A stretch of 64,000 bases of DNA from Whitmania pigra (taxonomy: Eukaryota; Annelida; Clitellata; Hirudinida; Haemopidae), in contig JAJTWR010000005.1 in the NCBI GenBank assembly GCA_021613335.1, positions 72,501 to 136,500 of the forward strand, in the 5' to 3' direction. The notes under the pieces were generated by a model. That model did no database searches. It had not been told where the DNA came from and saw nothing but the letters and a program-made list of their open reading frames with translations. Shown here one piece after another: positions 39,865 through 50,676 of the stretch. Numbering within the stretch: the stretch's first letter is position 1; each line of letters starts with the position of its first letter. Position numbers and translations under genes: made by a program.

Positions 39865-40869
39865 CAGGGACGCCCTTTGAGGGGGGCGGCAAGAGGGGGA
39901 AGCTTGCCCCCCCCCCACTTGGAACAGACTGAAATAAGTTGGGAAAATTAGGATTCACAATTTAAATGCATATTATAATAATTCCTACAAGGTTTAGGAT
40001 TTAAAGTTACAACAAATATTTAAAATAAAATAATGTCCGCCCATCTCTCTTGGTATTAGATTAAATTCGCCATTGGTTGAATATTTCGTTGTCTTGGTGA
40101 TTTTGTTTAATTTCATAATTTGTTGACGGTTGTTTGAAAGTTTGAGTTTTTAATAAGCGTTATAATAAGCGCTTAATTGGTAATAATAACAAATATTACT
40201 ATAGTTTAATAAATCTAATTGACAAGTTGTTATTACGCAGTAATTACCAGTAAATAGTACATCTTATGGCTCGTTATAATCCTGTTTTAAAAGGATGGTT
40301 TGAGGACGTTAAGCTGAGACCCTATCATGTTTCATATCTGAGCCATAGATTGCAAAATGAATTTGTTTAATTAATTGCGAACACTCTCAAAAGTAAAATC
40401 ATTAAAGAAATTTCTGACAATCAGTTCTTCACTGTGATGGCGGATTCAACACGAGATAGTTCGAGGAAAGACTATTGTAATCCGTTTCGTAAATCAGGAA
40501 GGAAATGCAAATGAAAGACTCTTGCAAATAACCGAAATAACTGACGAGACTGGCGCTGGAATAAGAAAGAGTATAGCCAGTTGCTTGCAACGCAATGCCG
40601 TTGATACTGACAATCTCTCTTTACAATCGTATGATTTTGCTACTTCAATGTCGGGAAAGTTTAAGGAGCTCAACAGAAAGTATCTGAGTTGGTTGGCCAT
40701 TTTGTATCACATGCTCCTCGTCAAGCACACAGAACAAACACCGCAGTTGAACATTGTTGCTGTGCCAGTACGATCATTTCTGATATTTTTAATATTTTAG
40801 AAAAACTTTTGGAGTTGGGGAAAACTGTCCTCCATGCCCCCCCACTATTTTGCCTTCGGTACGTCCCTG
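39865..40869 (+). mobile_element. hAT-type transposon, decayed, ZMYM1/DUF4371-like
   Basis: A 1005-bp element bounded by CAGGGACG and its inverse CGTCCCTG, with C-rich subterminal stretches at both ends and a perfect 8-bp flanking duplication, the size made by hAT transposases. Inside, plus-strand fragments read KGWFEDVKLRPYHVSYLSHR, then FFTVMADSTRDSSRKD, then MSGKFKEL, then AVEHCCCASTIISDIFNILEKL. These follow the order of the DUF4371/hAT transposase seen in ZMYM1-like proteins. In-frame stops and frameshifts are present and the C-terminal dimerisation half is missing, so it cannot transpose itself. Confidence 0.85.
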
Positions 40870-40877
40870 CCAGAGAT
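40870..40877 (+). repeat. 8-bp target-site duplication, right
   Basis: Second copy of CCAGAGAT. It ends 2 bp upstream of the CFAP107-like start codon at 40880. Confidence 0.85.
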
Positions 40878-40879
40878 GG

Positions 40880-42480
40880 ATGAATGGCGTCCTCGTGGGC
40901 AACTGGTTCGAAGAATATTTTCAGGTAATGGTTTACTTGAATTAATTTGAAGTGTCATTCTTATTTTGCATCAATTTACTTAATTTTATTAGAATTAAGT
41001 AATGTTCAGCTGTTCAAAAGCATCCAATAAGAAAAACTTTCAGTGACCAACTACTTTTTTTAATTTATTTCAGATAAGTAACACTTTTAATTAAGCGGGT
41101 ACATTTAATAAAAAAAAAAGCTTTGAGTTTCAAATAACACTGATTTCGTTGTTATCTTGGTTGTCATATGTTAAAAAAATTTAGGTGCGCGGACATGAAA
41201 ATGTGCCGCGCAGATGGTACAATTTTCCGCGCACGCTGAAAAAAAAATAGAGGGAACGTTGGATGTAGCCAAGTTGTTCCTAACAGCTTTTTTACTGTGT
41301 CTGTAATAACGTTTTCAGATTACACCTGGTTCTGACAGATCGACATTCACCAAGGTCACAGAGTACACCTCAAAGTACACACCACACCTGGAATGTGGTG
41401 ATTTCATGGTTAAGTACGAGAACAAGCTCAAGTTGTTAGAGAGCAGACCTAAGGAATTTGTTTTTGGTCATTACGACAGAGATTATCATCTTAAATATCT
41501 TATTACCACCTATGATGAGGTAAATAAATAACTAATATTGATGTTGTTGTTGTTGTTATTTTAAATTATTATTTATTTTGTTCTTCATATTATACATTAC
41601 AAAGCCCAACTGTAAACTAACGCAGCAATTGATTTGCTTAGCGCTTCTTATCTAGGTTGTTTAGATTTAGTCTTTATTTATCGGTAAAATTGCTAAATTT
41701 AAGCTTTAATTTAAAGTTACATTTATATGTATATTTATCTCGCTATATATTTACCATTTAATTGCATAATATTTTTGCATAATATTACATAATATAATTA
41801 CACATTAAATGCAGCACTTCAACCACAGGGAACGACCATACGAGCAGCAATTTCCTGAGCTAAGAATTTGCAATTACAGCAGAAATGCTTGGCTGCCTGA
41901 AAAGAGCGACTACCCTTTGTTAGGTGAAGTTTTTTGGTTAAATTATTTCACTTAATTCTGCTATTTACAATTGTATAATATTTCGGCTTTAATTTATTAA
42001 GTTATTTTATTATTGTAATCTATTTTATTTACACGAACAAATATGTTAATGAAATTAAAATATATTTAATGAAATAAGTAAATGCTTATAGTCCTGGTGG
42101 CAGGAATTAACTTTTTAGTGGATCTGTTATGGAGTCTGCCAGAATAATTAATATTGGATGCTAAATTAAGTTACCATGACAACGACATTTGTAATAATAC
42201 CAATAAATCATTTAGAACTCTCAGTTGAAACTATTACGTGATTAATTGTTTGATCATTTATTATTGTTTAGTATTAACTGCTTCCAAATCAGCAATTTCC
42301 TTTAATCCCAGCGATTTCTAAAACCTTTTAGGGGAGCCGACGAACTGGGGCTTAAAGAACGTGAAAAGACAGGAACTCCTCAAACAAATCGGACTCTTGA
42401 GGGACTCGTCAAAAACGATGACGTCCACTTACCAGGCAAGCTACAACCGCAAGCTGTGCACAGGCTGCCCGTCCAAATAA
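40880..42480 (+). CDS. CFAP107: CFAP107-like (C1orf158 family) axonemal protein
   Basis: Exons 40880-40924, 41319-41519, 41815-41923 and 42332-42480 join in phase to 167 residues. Members of the C1orf158/CFAP107 family are small proteins inside ciliary doublet microtubules. Supporting motifs, in order: GNWFEEYF near the start, YLITTYDEHFNHR, RNAWLPEKSDYPLL, EPTNWGLKN, and a Y-x-x-S-Y tail. The family call comes from recall of the N-W-x-E-E, TYDEHFN and W-x-PEKSD-x-P pattern and has not been searched. A hAT insertion lies directly upstream. Reading across the restored empty site, the frame stays open for about 13 codons before the ATG, so the true start might once have been further upstream. 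AATAAA overlaps the stop codon, with another at 42837. Confidence 0.65.
41150..41262. mobile_element. possible non-autonomous hAT end in CFAP107 intron 1
   Basis: GCGCGGACATGAAAATGTGC and a pair of CGCGC motifs lead into a poly-A stretch and AGAGGGAACGTTGGAT. This terminal pattern resembles dispersed non-autonomous hAT elements. Only one end is visible. Confidence 0.35.
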
Positions 42481-42836
42481 ATAAATTGATTTTTTCGATT
42501 TGATTTGTTGTTAAATATTTGGCCCTTCACAGAGATGTTATTTTTAGAGAGAATATCGGGTTAAATGGCTTGTTTATAATTGTAGCTCATTATTTTTTTT
42601 ATTATTTTATTATCTTTGTTTATTTTCTACTTTGTTTCTGTCAGTTTATCATTCAAAAATTTTTCAAATTAAATGAAATTGTTCCCCAAATGAGACTTTG
42701 TTATGAAAAACGAGGAATTAAAAGTTCAGGAATGTAGCGAACAAAATAATTCAACAAAGCGGTCTTTGGAAATCAACAAAAATAGCCTTCTGCTGCCATG
42801 CGTGGCAATACCAGCATGTATGCTGTCCTTCGTATT

Positions 42837-42842
42837 AATAAA
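42837..42842 (+). terminator. candidate poly(A) signal, CFAP107-like
   Basis: AATAAA about 360 bp after the stop codon. A second AATAAA overlaps the stop itself (42476-42481) and is less likely to be used. Confidence 0.4.
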
Positions 42843-43311
42843 ACTCTTCAAATTTAAAATAACTGTAATTTCTAAATAACTGTTTCGATGTTAAAATGTC
42901 ACTTAAATTAAATGTTTAAATCACATAATCGTTGTTATTTTTGTATGTTATAATTAAGTAATTTTTTATTAATTAGGAATATTGCAAAGTATTTGTTGAC
43001 AACGGAAAAATTTAGTAAATTTACAATGAAACTATTTATTCTATCTATTAATAATTTCACTTCATTTCATATTCCACAATCAATGAAATCACAATGATTC
43101 TTCACAGCACCAGAAGTCACCATCGAAGTCAGACCTTTATTCTTGTGTCAATCAAATGAAAGTTTAAAATTAAAAAAAAAGAGCTAGGCTAATATTAGGC
43201 GTAACAATCACCAAGGCACCTATGAAGGTTCAAACATCTCATACAATCTAGTCTTAACCCCACACTTCTTGCATCAAGACTTGGCAAAGTTTCTTAACAT
43301 CCAATCGTCTT
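42843..43311. other. intergenic / probable 3' UTR of the minus-strand membrane gene
   Basis: No coding frame. Sequence just below 43311 is unique and of moderate AT content, compatible with the 3' UTR of the neighbouring minus-strand gene. Confidence 0.4.
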
Positions 43312-43584
43312 TCAGACAGGAAGTTCCATCCTCTGCATTTGAATCGAGTTCGGGATGTGTCCGTTTGGGAGGTTTGGATTGTTCTGCCGACTGCTGATCT
43401 CCTCCACTCTCGCCGACCTCATCCTGGAATAGATGCAGCAGGAACAGAGACAGACGAGAAAAAGGATACCAGCTACCACGATGAAGGCAAGGACATTCGG
43501 ATTGACATGCGGAGGTTGTATGAACGATCTTCCGGCAGAAATTATCTGGATTGTTTTGTTGTTAAAATTGGCAATATTCGCCAA
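43312..43584 (-). CDS. 90-residue single-pass membrane protein
   Basis: The frame starts MANIANFNNKTIQ. One strong hydrophobic segment (about residues 30-52: VLAFIVVAGILFLVCLCSCC) is preceded by HVNPN and followed by a basic YSRMRSARVEE, then a polar Asn/Pro-rich tail. The positive charges predict the C-terminus in the cytosol. There is no signal peptide apart from this segment. It resembles small integral membrane proteins in general; I do not recognise the specific family. The frame could also be the last exon of a longer gene, since an AG (CCAG) precedes the codon for Ile-14. It lies head to head with MRPL43. Confidence 0.55.
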   Translation of the reverse strand: MANIANFNNKTIQIISAGRSFIQPPHVNPNVLAFIVVAGILFLVCLCSCCIYSRMRSARVEEISSRQNNPNLPNGHIPNSIQMQRMELPV

Positions 43585-43589
43585 AATAA

Positions 43590-44490
43590 ATTTACAACAT
43601 TTCTAAAATGATTTCAGAGCAGCGTAACAACATCCTACCCATGCTTTATGAATCCAAACGTCCATGTTGAATCCAACTGCTAACAGAATTGGCTTAAGAC
43701 GTGCAGTCCTGTCCAGATCTCAGAATGGACTCCAAACTATTGAAAATTCTAGAACTTTTGTCATTTATGTTGTTAGATCTCAAACATCTAAGCTAAGTCT
43801 AGACTAAAGGTTGAACCAGACAACCTTTGACACGAACTGAATAACGCTGTCTGCGAGGAACGTGGTCAGAATTCGAAATGCCTAAGTGAGTGAAACTCAA
43901 GTGTTAGCTTTTGCAATACGAAGACATACTTCATCAAATATTTGATCAACTTATGAATAATTAATTTTGAAACATCAGCATCAGAGCCTAAATAAGATTA
44001 ATATTAGTATTATTACTATGTACTTATTAAGGTGATAAAATATGCCTTCACTTATAATTTAGATTATTATTACGATCAATGATTAATGTTATGCACACTA
44101 ATAACTTGGTGCATAATCATAAACTATTAAACAATTTCTTATAAAATGTTCACCATAACATCAAAATGTTCGATCGTTTTTGAAAAAAAATAAAGCACTC
44201 AAGAAAATTTTGAAAATTTGGAATTTACTTCTAGAACTATGTTTTAAAAACAATATTTCTCCAACTTAAAATAACTTAACTATGTTAAAATGTTTTGAAT
44301 TTGTTTTTAACTTTTCACTTCCAAACGATGCAATCTATTTGCATCATTTTTGAAATTAATATTAAAAATAATTTATTTCTGTATTCAATCACAATTATGG
44401 TTATTTTTAAAGCAATTTTTGCACTAGGTAATAGAACCTCGACCTTGAGAACTATCAGCTCTTTGTTTTGGTTTTGATTTGTTGGTCGAT
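43590..44490. other. intergenic between divergent genes
   Basis: About 900 bp between the membrane-protein gene and MRPL43, transcribed divergently. It is AT-rich with no recognisable exon and may carry the promoter of both genes. Confidence 0.4.
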
Positions 44491-44491
44491 A

Positions 44492-45341
44492 ATGGCTTCT
44501 TCCATACCCAAGTCGTATCTTAAAGTACCTCTACATAATGGTGTTGGAAGAACAATTGGCCAGCTCCAGAGAGTGCTGATTAGGTTTTGCAAATCGAGTG
44601 GAGGTAGCCGAGGGATCAGGTGCGTAGTTGATTTGAATTTGAGCACTTTAAATTATTTGCTGCTTTAAATCTGAGCGCTTTTCAGGGATTTTATTGAGAG
44701 CAAGTTGTTGGACTTTACGAACGCTAATCCCGGAGTTGTTATTTATCTCAAACCCCGAAGATGGAATGGTGCTTGCCTTACAGGAACTTACTGTTAGTGA
44801 AATTATGGCTTAGTTAAGAGATTTGATTTGTTGGAACTTGGGAGAGAATACAATTAAGTGCGGCTAAATTCTGATAAAAGTGAATATCTGTTAATCCAAT
44901 TGCATTTTTACCTATTTACTTACTGTGTCACTACCACTTCTGAGTAACCTCTGAAATCATTCCCACTTTAAATTAATCAATCCACAAAGAAGATCCACAC
45001 TAAAAGTCTTATTTTATTTTCTAGTGAACGGAAATACAAAAACCATCTCAGTGCAGGGCATGGCAAGCGAGGAGATATGCCAATGGTTGACTCACATGAA
45101 AGATATTAGCGGCGTCGAGAACCACAGACTCATTCAGAGGTGGCACACGGACACCCCCAGCATCCAGGGAGCTTGGACGCCTTACGTCAACAAGGACCCA
45201 AGGATGAATGTCATCGAGTACCCTAGCAACCTGCCCGAATTCAAAAAAGCACGGAGCGAACCTACTGCCACTGACTTGATCCTGGAGAGAGCAAGACACC
45301 TACAGCAACAAGAGAAGGATGAAGGATCTCCTATTAACTGA
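44492..45341 (+). CDS. MRPL43: mitochondrial ribosomal protein L43 (mL43)
   Basis: A structural protein of the mitochondrial large ribosomal subunit with a thioredoxin-like L51/S25/CI-B8 fold. Exons 44492-44619, 44686-44792 and 45025-45341 join in phase to 183 residues. Diagnostic stretches are LHNGVGRTIGQLQRV near the N-terminus, SSGGSRGIRDFIE across the first junction, NPGVVIYLKPR, YLNGNTK across the second junction, EEICQWL, and HTDTPSIQGAWTPY. The C-terminal tail is longer and more charged (RARHLQQQEKDEG) than the core family. AATAAA lies 8 bp after the stop. FOXRED1, also mitochondrial, converges on it from the right. Confidence 0.95.
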
Positions 45342-45348
45342 GGGATCA

Positions 45349-45354
45349 AATAAA
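45349..45354 (+). terminator. poly(A) signal, MRPL43
   Basis: AATAAA directly after the MRPL43 stop codon, followed by AT-rich sequence. Confidence 0.6.
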
Positions 45355-45647
45355 TAATGTATTAACAGTTATGGCAAGTTCTGTATTGATTTGTGGAAAC
45401 GAATTAGAGGTGTCAAAGATGCAAAGATATTTTGGTTGATTTTTAATTACAAGTTGTGCGTTGTAAAGTTGATTTTATTATGAGGCTGAAGATCAAAATA
45501 TAAATATAGTACAAAAATAAAAAATGTCCCAAGAATCTAAGTATGTTCTATCCAAATATATGATATCTTAGCATTTTTCACAACGACGTTGGAAGAACCA
45601 AGCAATTAATTGTTGCACTTAAAAGAACTGCATCAGAGGGACTAGAC

Positions 45648-46000
45648 CAGGGGTGTCTGACCTTTTGTCCAGAGGGTCAAGTGTACAACATATAGACTGG
45701 TCGAGGGCCAGATTAGCAATTTCACAACCACAAAATTTTTCTTTAAGCTGCATGTAAGCCAAGGGTACTCAAACTGCGGACCGCGGTCCACAATCCGGAC
45801 CGCCGATAGCTTTTAAGTGGACCTCCAATTATTTTCAAAAAAATAAATTTAAAAATTTTGGAAATTTGTTTGATACCCTGATGTAAGCTATGTTTATGCT
45901 TATGATCAGTATAATGTTTAATCTGGCACTGCTCTCGTTTGCACAAGTAGTCTATGTCTGCCCTAATATTAGAATTATGGCACGATGCCGTCAAACACAA
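45648..46000 (-). mobile_element. nested hAT remnants
   Basis: CAGGGGTGTCTGACCTTTTG (45648) and CAAGGGTACTCAAACTGCGG (45760) both look like hAT-type terminal sequences. The second is followed by GACCGCGGTCC. On the minus strand at about 45880-46000 the peptide NSNIRADIDYLCKREQCQIK resembles the extreme C-terminus of EPM2AIP1/ZBED-like hAT transposases. The two different end types so close together suggest one element inserted into another. The insertion lies between MRPL43 and the FOXRED1 stop codon. Confidence 0.6.
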
Positions 46001-46087
46001 AATACCTCTTGTGCCATTGCTGACATTGTTATTAAAATACTACTAGTAATGGAATTGTTAGCAGATTGAAAATTTTAGAGCAGGATT

Positions 46088-49000
46088 TCATGGAGCAGAA
46101 AGCATCATGGAAGTGTCGATAATCTTTTCGTCAGCGTAGAATCTGTCTATCAGCATAGGGTCCAGATCGATTGTTTTGTATTCTGCTTTCACAATTCTTT
46201 CCGAAAAAGCTCGGCCGATTGCAGGGGAGAATTGTGGACCTTCCCCATTGAACCCGGTAGCCATGAGGAAGTTTGAACGGCTGGGGTGGTTGCCGATGAT
46301 GGGCGTGCCGTCGAAATGGTTGTGGTCGTACACTCCTTCTCGCGTTTCGATCACCTGTTTTTGAAAATGATTGCAAGTGGAGACACATAAAATATATGGT
46401 GTTTTATCATATGCCTTCATGGACATTCAAAGCTCACAAACAAAACTTTACAAAATGCAAACTATGCATAGATCTCTGATTGCAAAATGATGCTCGACAA
46501 AAAAACCTCAAGGTTTTTGAAGGCTGGTATTCTGTTCACCAAAGCAGGTTTGACATAAGACTCAAAAAACTCTTGGGCATCTTTATTTCCAACGTTCATG
46601 GAATCCTGCGAAATGTAGAAATGCATTCAACAAATTTAATGCATCGGCTTACAAATCTGTTTTAAAACGTGAAAAGGCATAATCATTACAAAATTATAAA
46701 AACACTGCGACAAGAAATTTCTGAGAACAGTAAATTTGATGCTAAAACATCAGAGAGCGAAACATCATTAAACTTGCGAATCACATCAAAATTGATGTAT
46801 ACCTATATAAACGAGGGTCAAATACTTACAAATATTAACATCACGTTCTCAAAATAATAAATCATTTGGGAAGACAAGTTTCATGTTCTGCAATCCCACA
46901 AAGTTCAATTGGACAAACACAAGAACTTACCTGGGTTAAGTTTGTACCACACAAATAGTGCTTCATCAAGCCTTCTCTCCTGACGAAGATACCGGACGGG
47001 TCGAGCACCACGGGGATTTCAAGACCCGGACCGTCGGGACAGTGAATCAAGTAGAGGAACTTTTTCCTGCAAGTAATTTGTGATTTTTATAGCAAATAAT
47101 TGAAGTAGTTATTCCAGAGAACAGCGTGAAGCATTAAAACCTCGGTTCAACTGGAATCTTCAAGGACAGGGGGCCCTCCTTTGCCGACCCGATGCCCACC
47201 ATGACTGCAACATCCCTTGACCAGGGTCCGGTACAACTGATACAGGCCGAGCATTCCATCTCCTTGATTTCTCCGCTCGGACTTTTGACTATTAATTTAT
47301 CGATGTTCCTCTTCGTGTCCGTCGTATTCCTCTCGATCTCCTTGAAGGTAAAGCCTGTCACCTCACCATGGAAGAATTCCACACCCAATGAGGCGCACTT
47401 GACCTTATATGCGGCCAGGAGCAAACCGGGATCAAACCACCCCTCTTCTTGCAGACCTGGGTCAAATGCACTGTAGCTATCATTTGTGTATTTACATGAA
47501 TAGATAATAGAATTCTAGAATTATATAAAATAAATATATATGTATATATATTTTTACGTATCATCATCATCGCCGTCCTAATCATCATCATTGTCCTCAT
47601 CATCACTATCATGACCACCATTGTCATCATCATCGTCATAAAATAAATATATACATATTTTTACGTAGATATAAATTTATACATGAAAATTAAACAGAAA
47701 TAGGCATCTTAGAAATAAGTAAAATTAAATTTCATTGGTTAGACTTCTGACGTGATTAAATGTGACAGAGCAGCTGAAATTAAAATATCATAAACTTCCA
47801 GCCACATTCTGTCAAGTTAAGCAATAATAGTATACTAAAACTGAGATTGGCAAATGAGGGACTTTGATTGCCTCAATTTCATAACTACTAGTTAAATAGG
47901 AAATTAATAAACATAAACAAAAGTATTTCATTATTAACACAATCATCATAATCAATTCCTCACCATAGCAACCAACTTCAATGTCGCTCACATTCATCCA
48001 TGGAAACCTCTCCTGGAGTTGCTTGTTGTCGAGCATCTCAACATCAACATTAAGGGACCTGCAATAGTTATGATAATGATAATAATAATAGTAATTAATA
48101 ATAATAATAATGGTTAAAGAAACCTGCAACAACAACGTAATACAGTCGAACCCGGTTATGTCGCATTTGAACTTATTGGTCTTCGTTATTTCATTTTCCG
48201 GTCAGGAGAAAATAATCAATAAATGGACATGACAGGTGACAATGTTCAAACCTCTGCATCTCGTAATTGTCCTCAAGAATGTCCTTGTTTTTCTCAGTTG
48301 CCAAGGTGAGGAAACCCTGGTGAGTGAAGTCGATGTGAGGAGAAGGGATACCTAGTGGGTAAAATAAAATGGTTGAAAGAAGTTCTAAGAAATATTTAAT
48401 AAGTTATGAAGTAAGTGATAAGTTAATATAATAACTAGTAATGAAAGTTGTCAAGAACATAAATTAATCAACTGATACTCGGAGAAATGATAATCAACAA
48501 CTTAATTATGAATAATAATTTATTTGACTACATCTTATAATTAAGATACAGTCTATGTAAAACTTGTTGATGTGAATCATTTAAGCAACTAATATCTAAA
48601 TAGAATTGATTTGAGCATGTAATCTTTAAAATAACTGCTCTGAACCAATAAATAAATTGCTGCTGTCTAGAACATCTCCCATCATTTGGTTCCAACCTAT
48701 GAACTCTGGCTGTTCCAGAGTTCTTCAAGGCATCAATCCAAGAACCAAGGCACCATAAATGAACTATTACTATTACAATTGTTGTTTTTGTCAAATCAAA
48801 CCAAATAAAGGCAATCAATGGACATCATCCTCAATTATATTATTTATCATCATTAACATTATTACAACATAATAACAAAACAATATCGAATGAAACATAC
48901 AAATGTATGTGATATACAAGTAAAACACTAAATTACCAGGAACAGACAAGTAATGCTTTATGTCTCTGAAAAACTCAGCAGAGAATTTGGACATTTTAAC

Positions 49001-49592
49001 CAATTCTTCTAATCCATACTGATGCTTCAGTCCGGCTCTCGACAGAAGGCTGGATGCTTTCGAATACTGCAATTCATGCACAATGAATCACTATTTATTA
49101 TTATTAACTTTAAGGACACTTGAAAATTAGTCAATGAAAGATTGCAAAAAATTCATGCCCACATGGAAACCATCAGTAATAAGATAAACAAAAAATACAA
49201 TTTCACTACAAAAGCAGCAACATAAAAATGCCTTGTAAAAACAAAAGCCAAAAGACAGTTACACTGCTTCAACATTTTCTTTGTGTAAAACAACTCACTG
49301 TTGGATCTTTTTCAATGACAACCACTCTGTAGCCATCTCTGCTTACGTGCTTCAACCAAAACGCCACGGAGAGACCAATCGCCCCTCCACCAATAATTGC
49401 ATAGTCTGCATGCGGAGGTAGTTTATGGCAAATAGTGTAAGTATTTTTGGTCTGGAACTCCTCATATTTTGATTCTAAGATGTCATCCACATCGCTTTTG
49501 CTACTAAATGTTCGTCCGACAAGGGGCACTGAATTTTTTAAAAATTTAGAGCTAAGATAATTCAAAGTTACAATTTTTCTAGCGGTAATCAT
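46088..49592 (-). CDS. FOXRED1: FOXRED1, FAD-dependent complex I assembly factor
   Basis: A mitochondrial DAO-family flavoprotein needed for assembly of respiratory complex I. Eight phase-consistent exons, from the 5' end: 49592-49299, 49066-48937, 48351-48252, 48058-47964, 47456-47141, 47066-46931, 46605-46507, 46354-46088. They give 478 residues, close to the usual length. The N-terminal ~30 residues (MITARKIVTLNYLSSKFLKN onward) are basic, hydroxylated and without acids, like a mitochondrial targeting peptide. The FAD-binding GGGAIG is at residues 68-73, followed by VVVIEKDPT. YSKASSLLSRAG, FPWMNVSDIEVGCYG, CTGPWSRD, NVGNKDAQEFFESY and DHNHFDGTPIIG follow family order. No frameshift or premature stop is seen. 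Confidence 0.95.
47563..47640. repeat. (ATC)n in FOXRED1 intron 4
   Basis: Imperfect ATC/GTC/ATT run in the 507-bp intron between exons 48058-47964 and 47456-47141. Confidence 0.8.
48660..48790 (+). mobile_element. LINE/SINE 3'-end fragment in FOXRED1 intron
   Basis: GTTCTTCAAGGCATCAATCC followed by AGAACCAAGGCACC and ATAAATGAACTATTACTATT parallels the 3' end of the LINE fragment at 58870-58925, with an internal deletion. It lies in intron 2 of FOXRED1, in the opposite orientation to the gene. Confidence 0.5.
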
Positions 49593-49599
49593 ATCAAAA

Positions 49600-50440
49600 A
49601 TGAACTAGCAAAACACATGCACGACAATCTCGCTAACATAACTGAGATTACAAGTTAAGTGAGACTACTATAAAATAATTTAAAAATTTTTACATATAAA
49701 GTTTGCAATTACTTTTTTTATTTATTATTGATTAAATTTAAATAATTTCAATAACTTTAATAGCTATTTCTGCTTAAATATGTTATTACTTTTAAAGCCG
49801 ACTTTTATATATAATTATTAATTATATTTTAAAAATAATAATATATAATAATCTAGCTAGACAATGCACGTTAATAAAAAAATAATTATTGCATTAAACG
49901 ACACACCAATGCTCGCAGTTATTCTATCCGTTTTGTTGTGGCGGCTCCCGAAGTAATTGGTGCTCATTAGTTTAAAATTGCTCCGTACAACTACAAATTT
50001 ATAATTAAACCGTATTGCGTTTTTATTTCCAACGTGGTGACAGTTTCTTGAAGCCGTGAGTAATATCTCTTTGTTGGGCACGCTTAAGCAGCTTTGCCTT
50101 TAGCATATGTTTTCCTTTGATTCTTTAAATGTTTTCTATGACAAAAGTTCCATTGGGGCTTCTTCTAACTAGCTCCATATGAGCATGGTGTGAAAATATA
50201 AACAAAATGCACCGGCTAGCAAAGATTTCATTAGCTTTTAACGATGGCTTTTTTAACCGGCAGTTGAAACTGCTACTAAAAGAATCATTTTTGTATTCTA
50301 AAGAGCAATATTTGAGGGAACCAATTGCTGCCAGTTGTTTATGGTCATTCAAGATTCTGTAAAAGATCTAAATTGTTCATTTCGTGTTTATTTTTGTCTT
50401 TTTTATTCATCATTTTTCTGAGTTCTATTGGTTGTATCCA
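49600..50440. other. FOXRED1 upstream flank with unrecognised minus frames
   Basis: Two adjoining minus-strand frames (50352-50125 and 50081-49857) contain FASRCILFIFSHHAHMELVR and NGTFVIENI and look like real ancient coding sequence. They are broken by stops and match no family I can name. A processed pseudogene or mobile-element debris is possible. Confidence 0.25.
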
Positions 50441-50676
50441 TCATCCTCATCTAATGCTTCATGGAAGCTCCAAATGAAACTGGTGCCGGACTATAGAATG
50501 AAGGAGACGATATAACAAATTAGACGTTGTAACGAATCAATTCTTAATTTATTTAAGATAAAATATATATAGGAAATAAAAAAATTGATTTAATAACTAG
50601 TAAATTCAATTTTATCTCCATAGTTTCAAAATTGCGATCAATGAAATGCCGACCAATAGGAACATGATCTTTTGTA

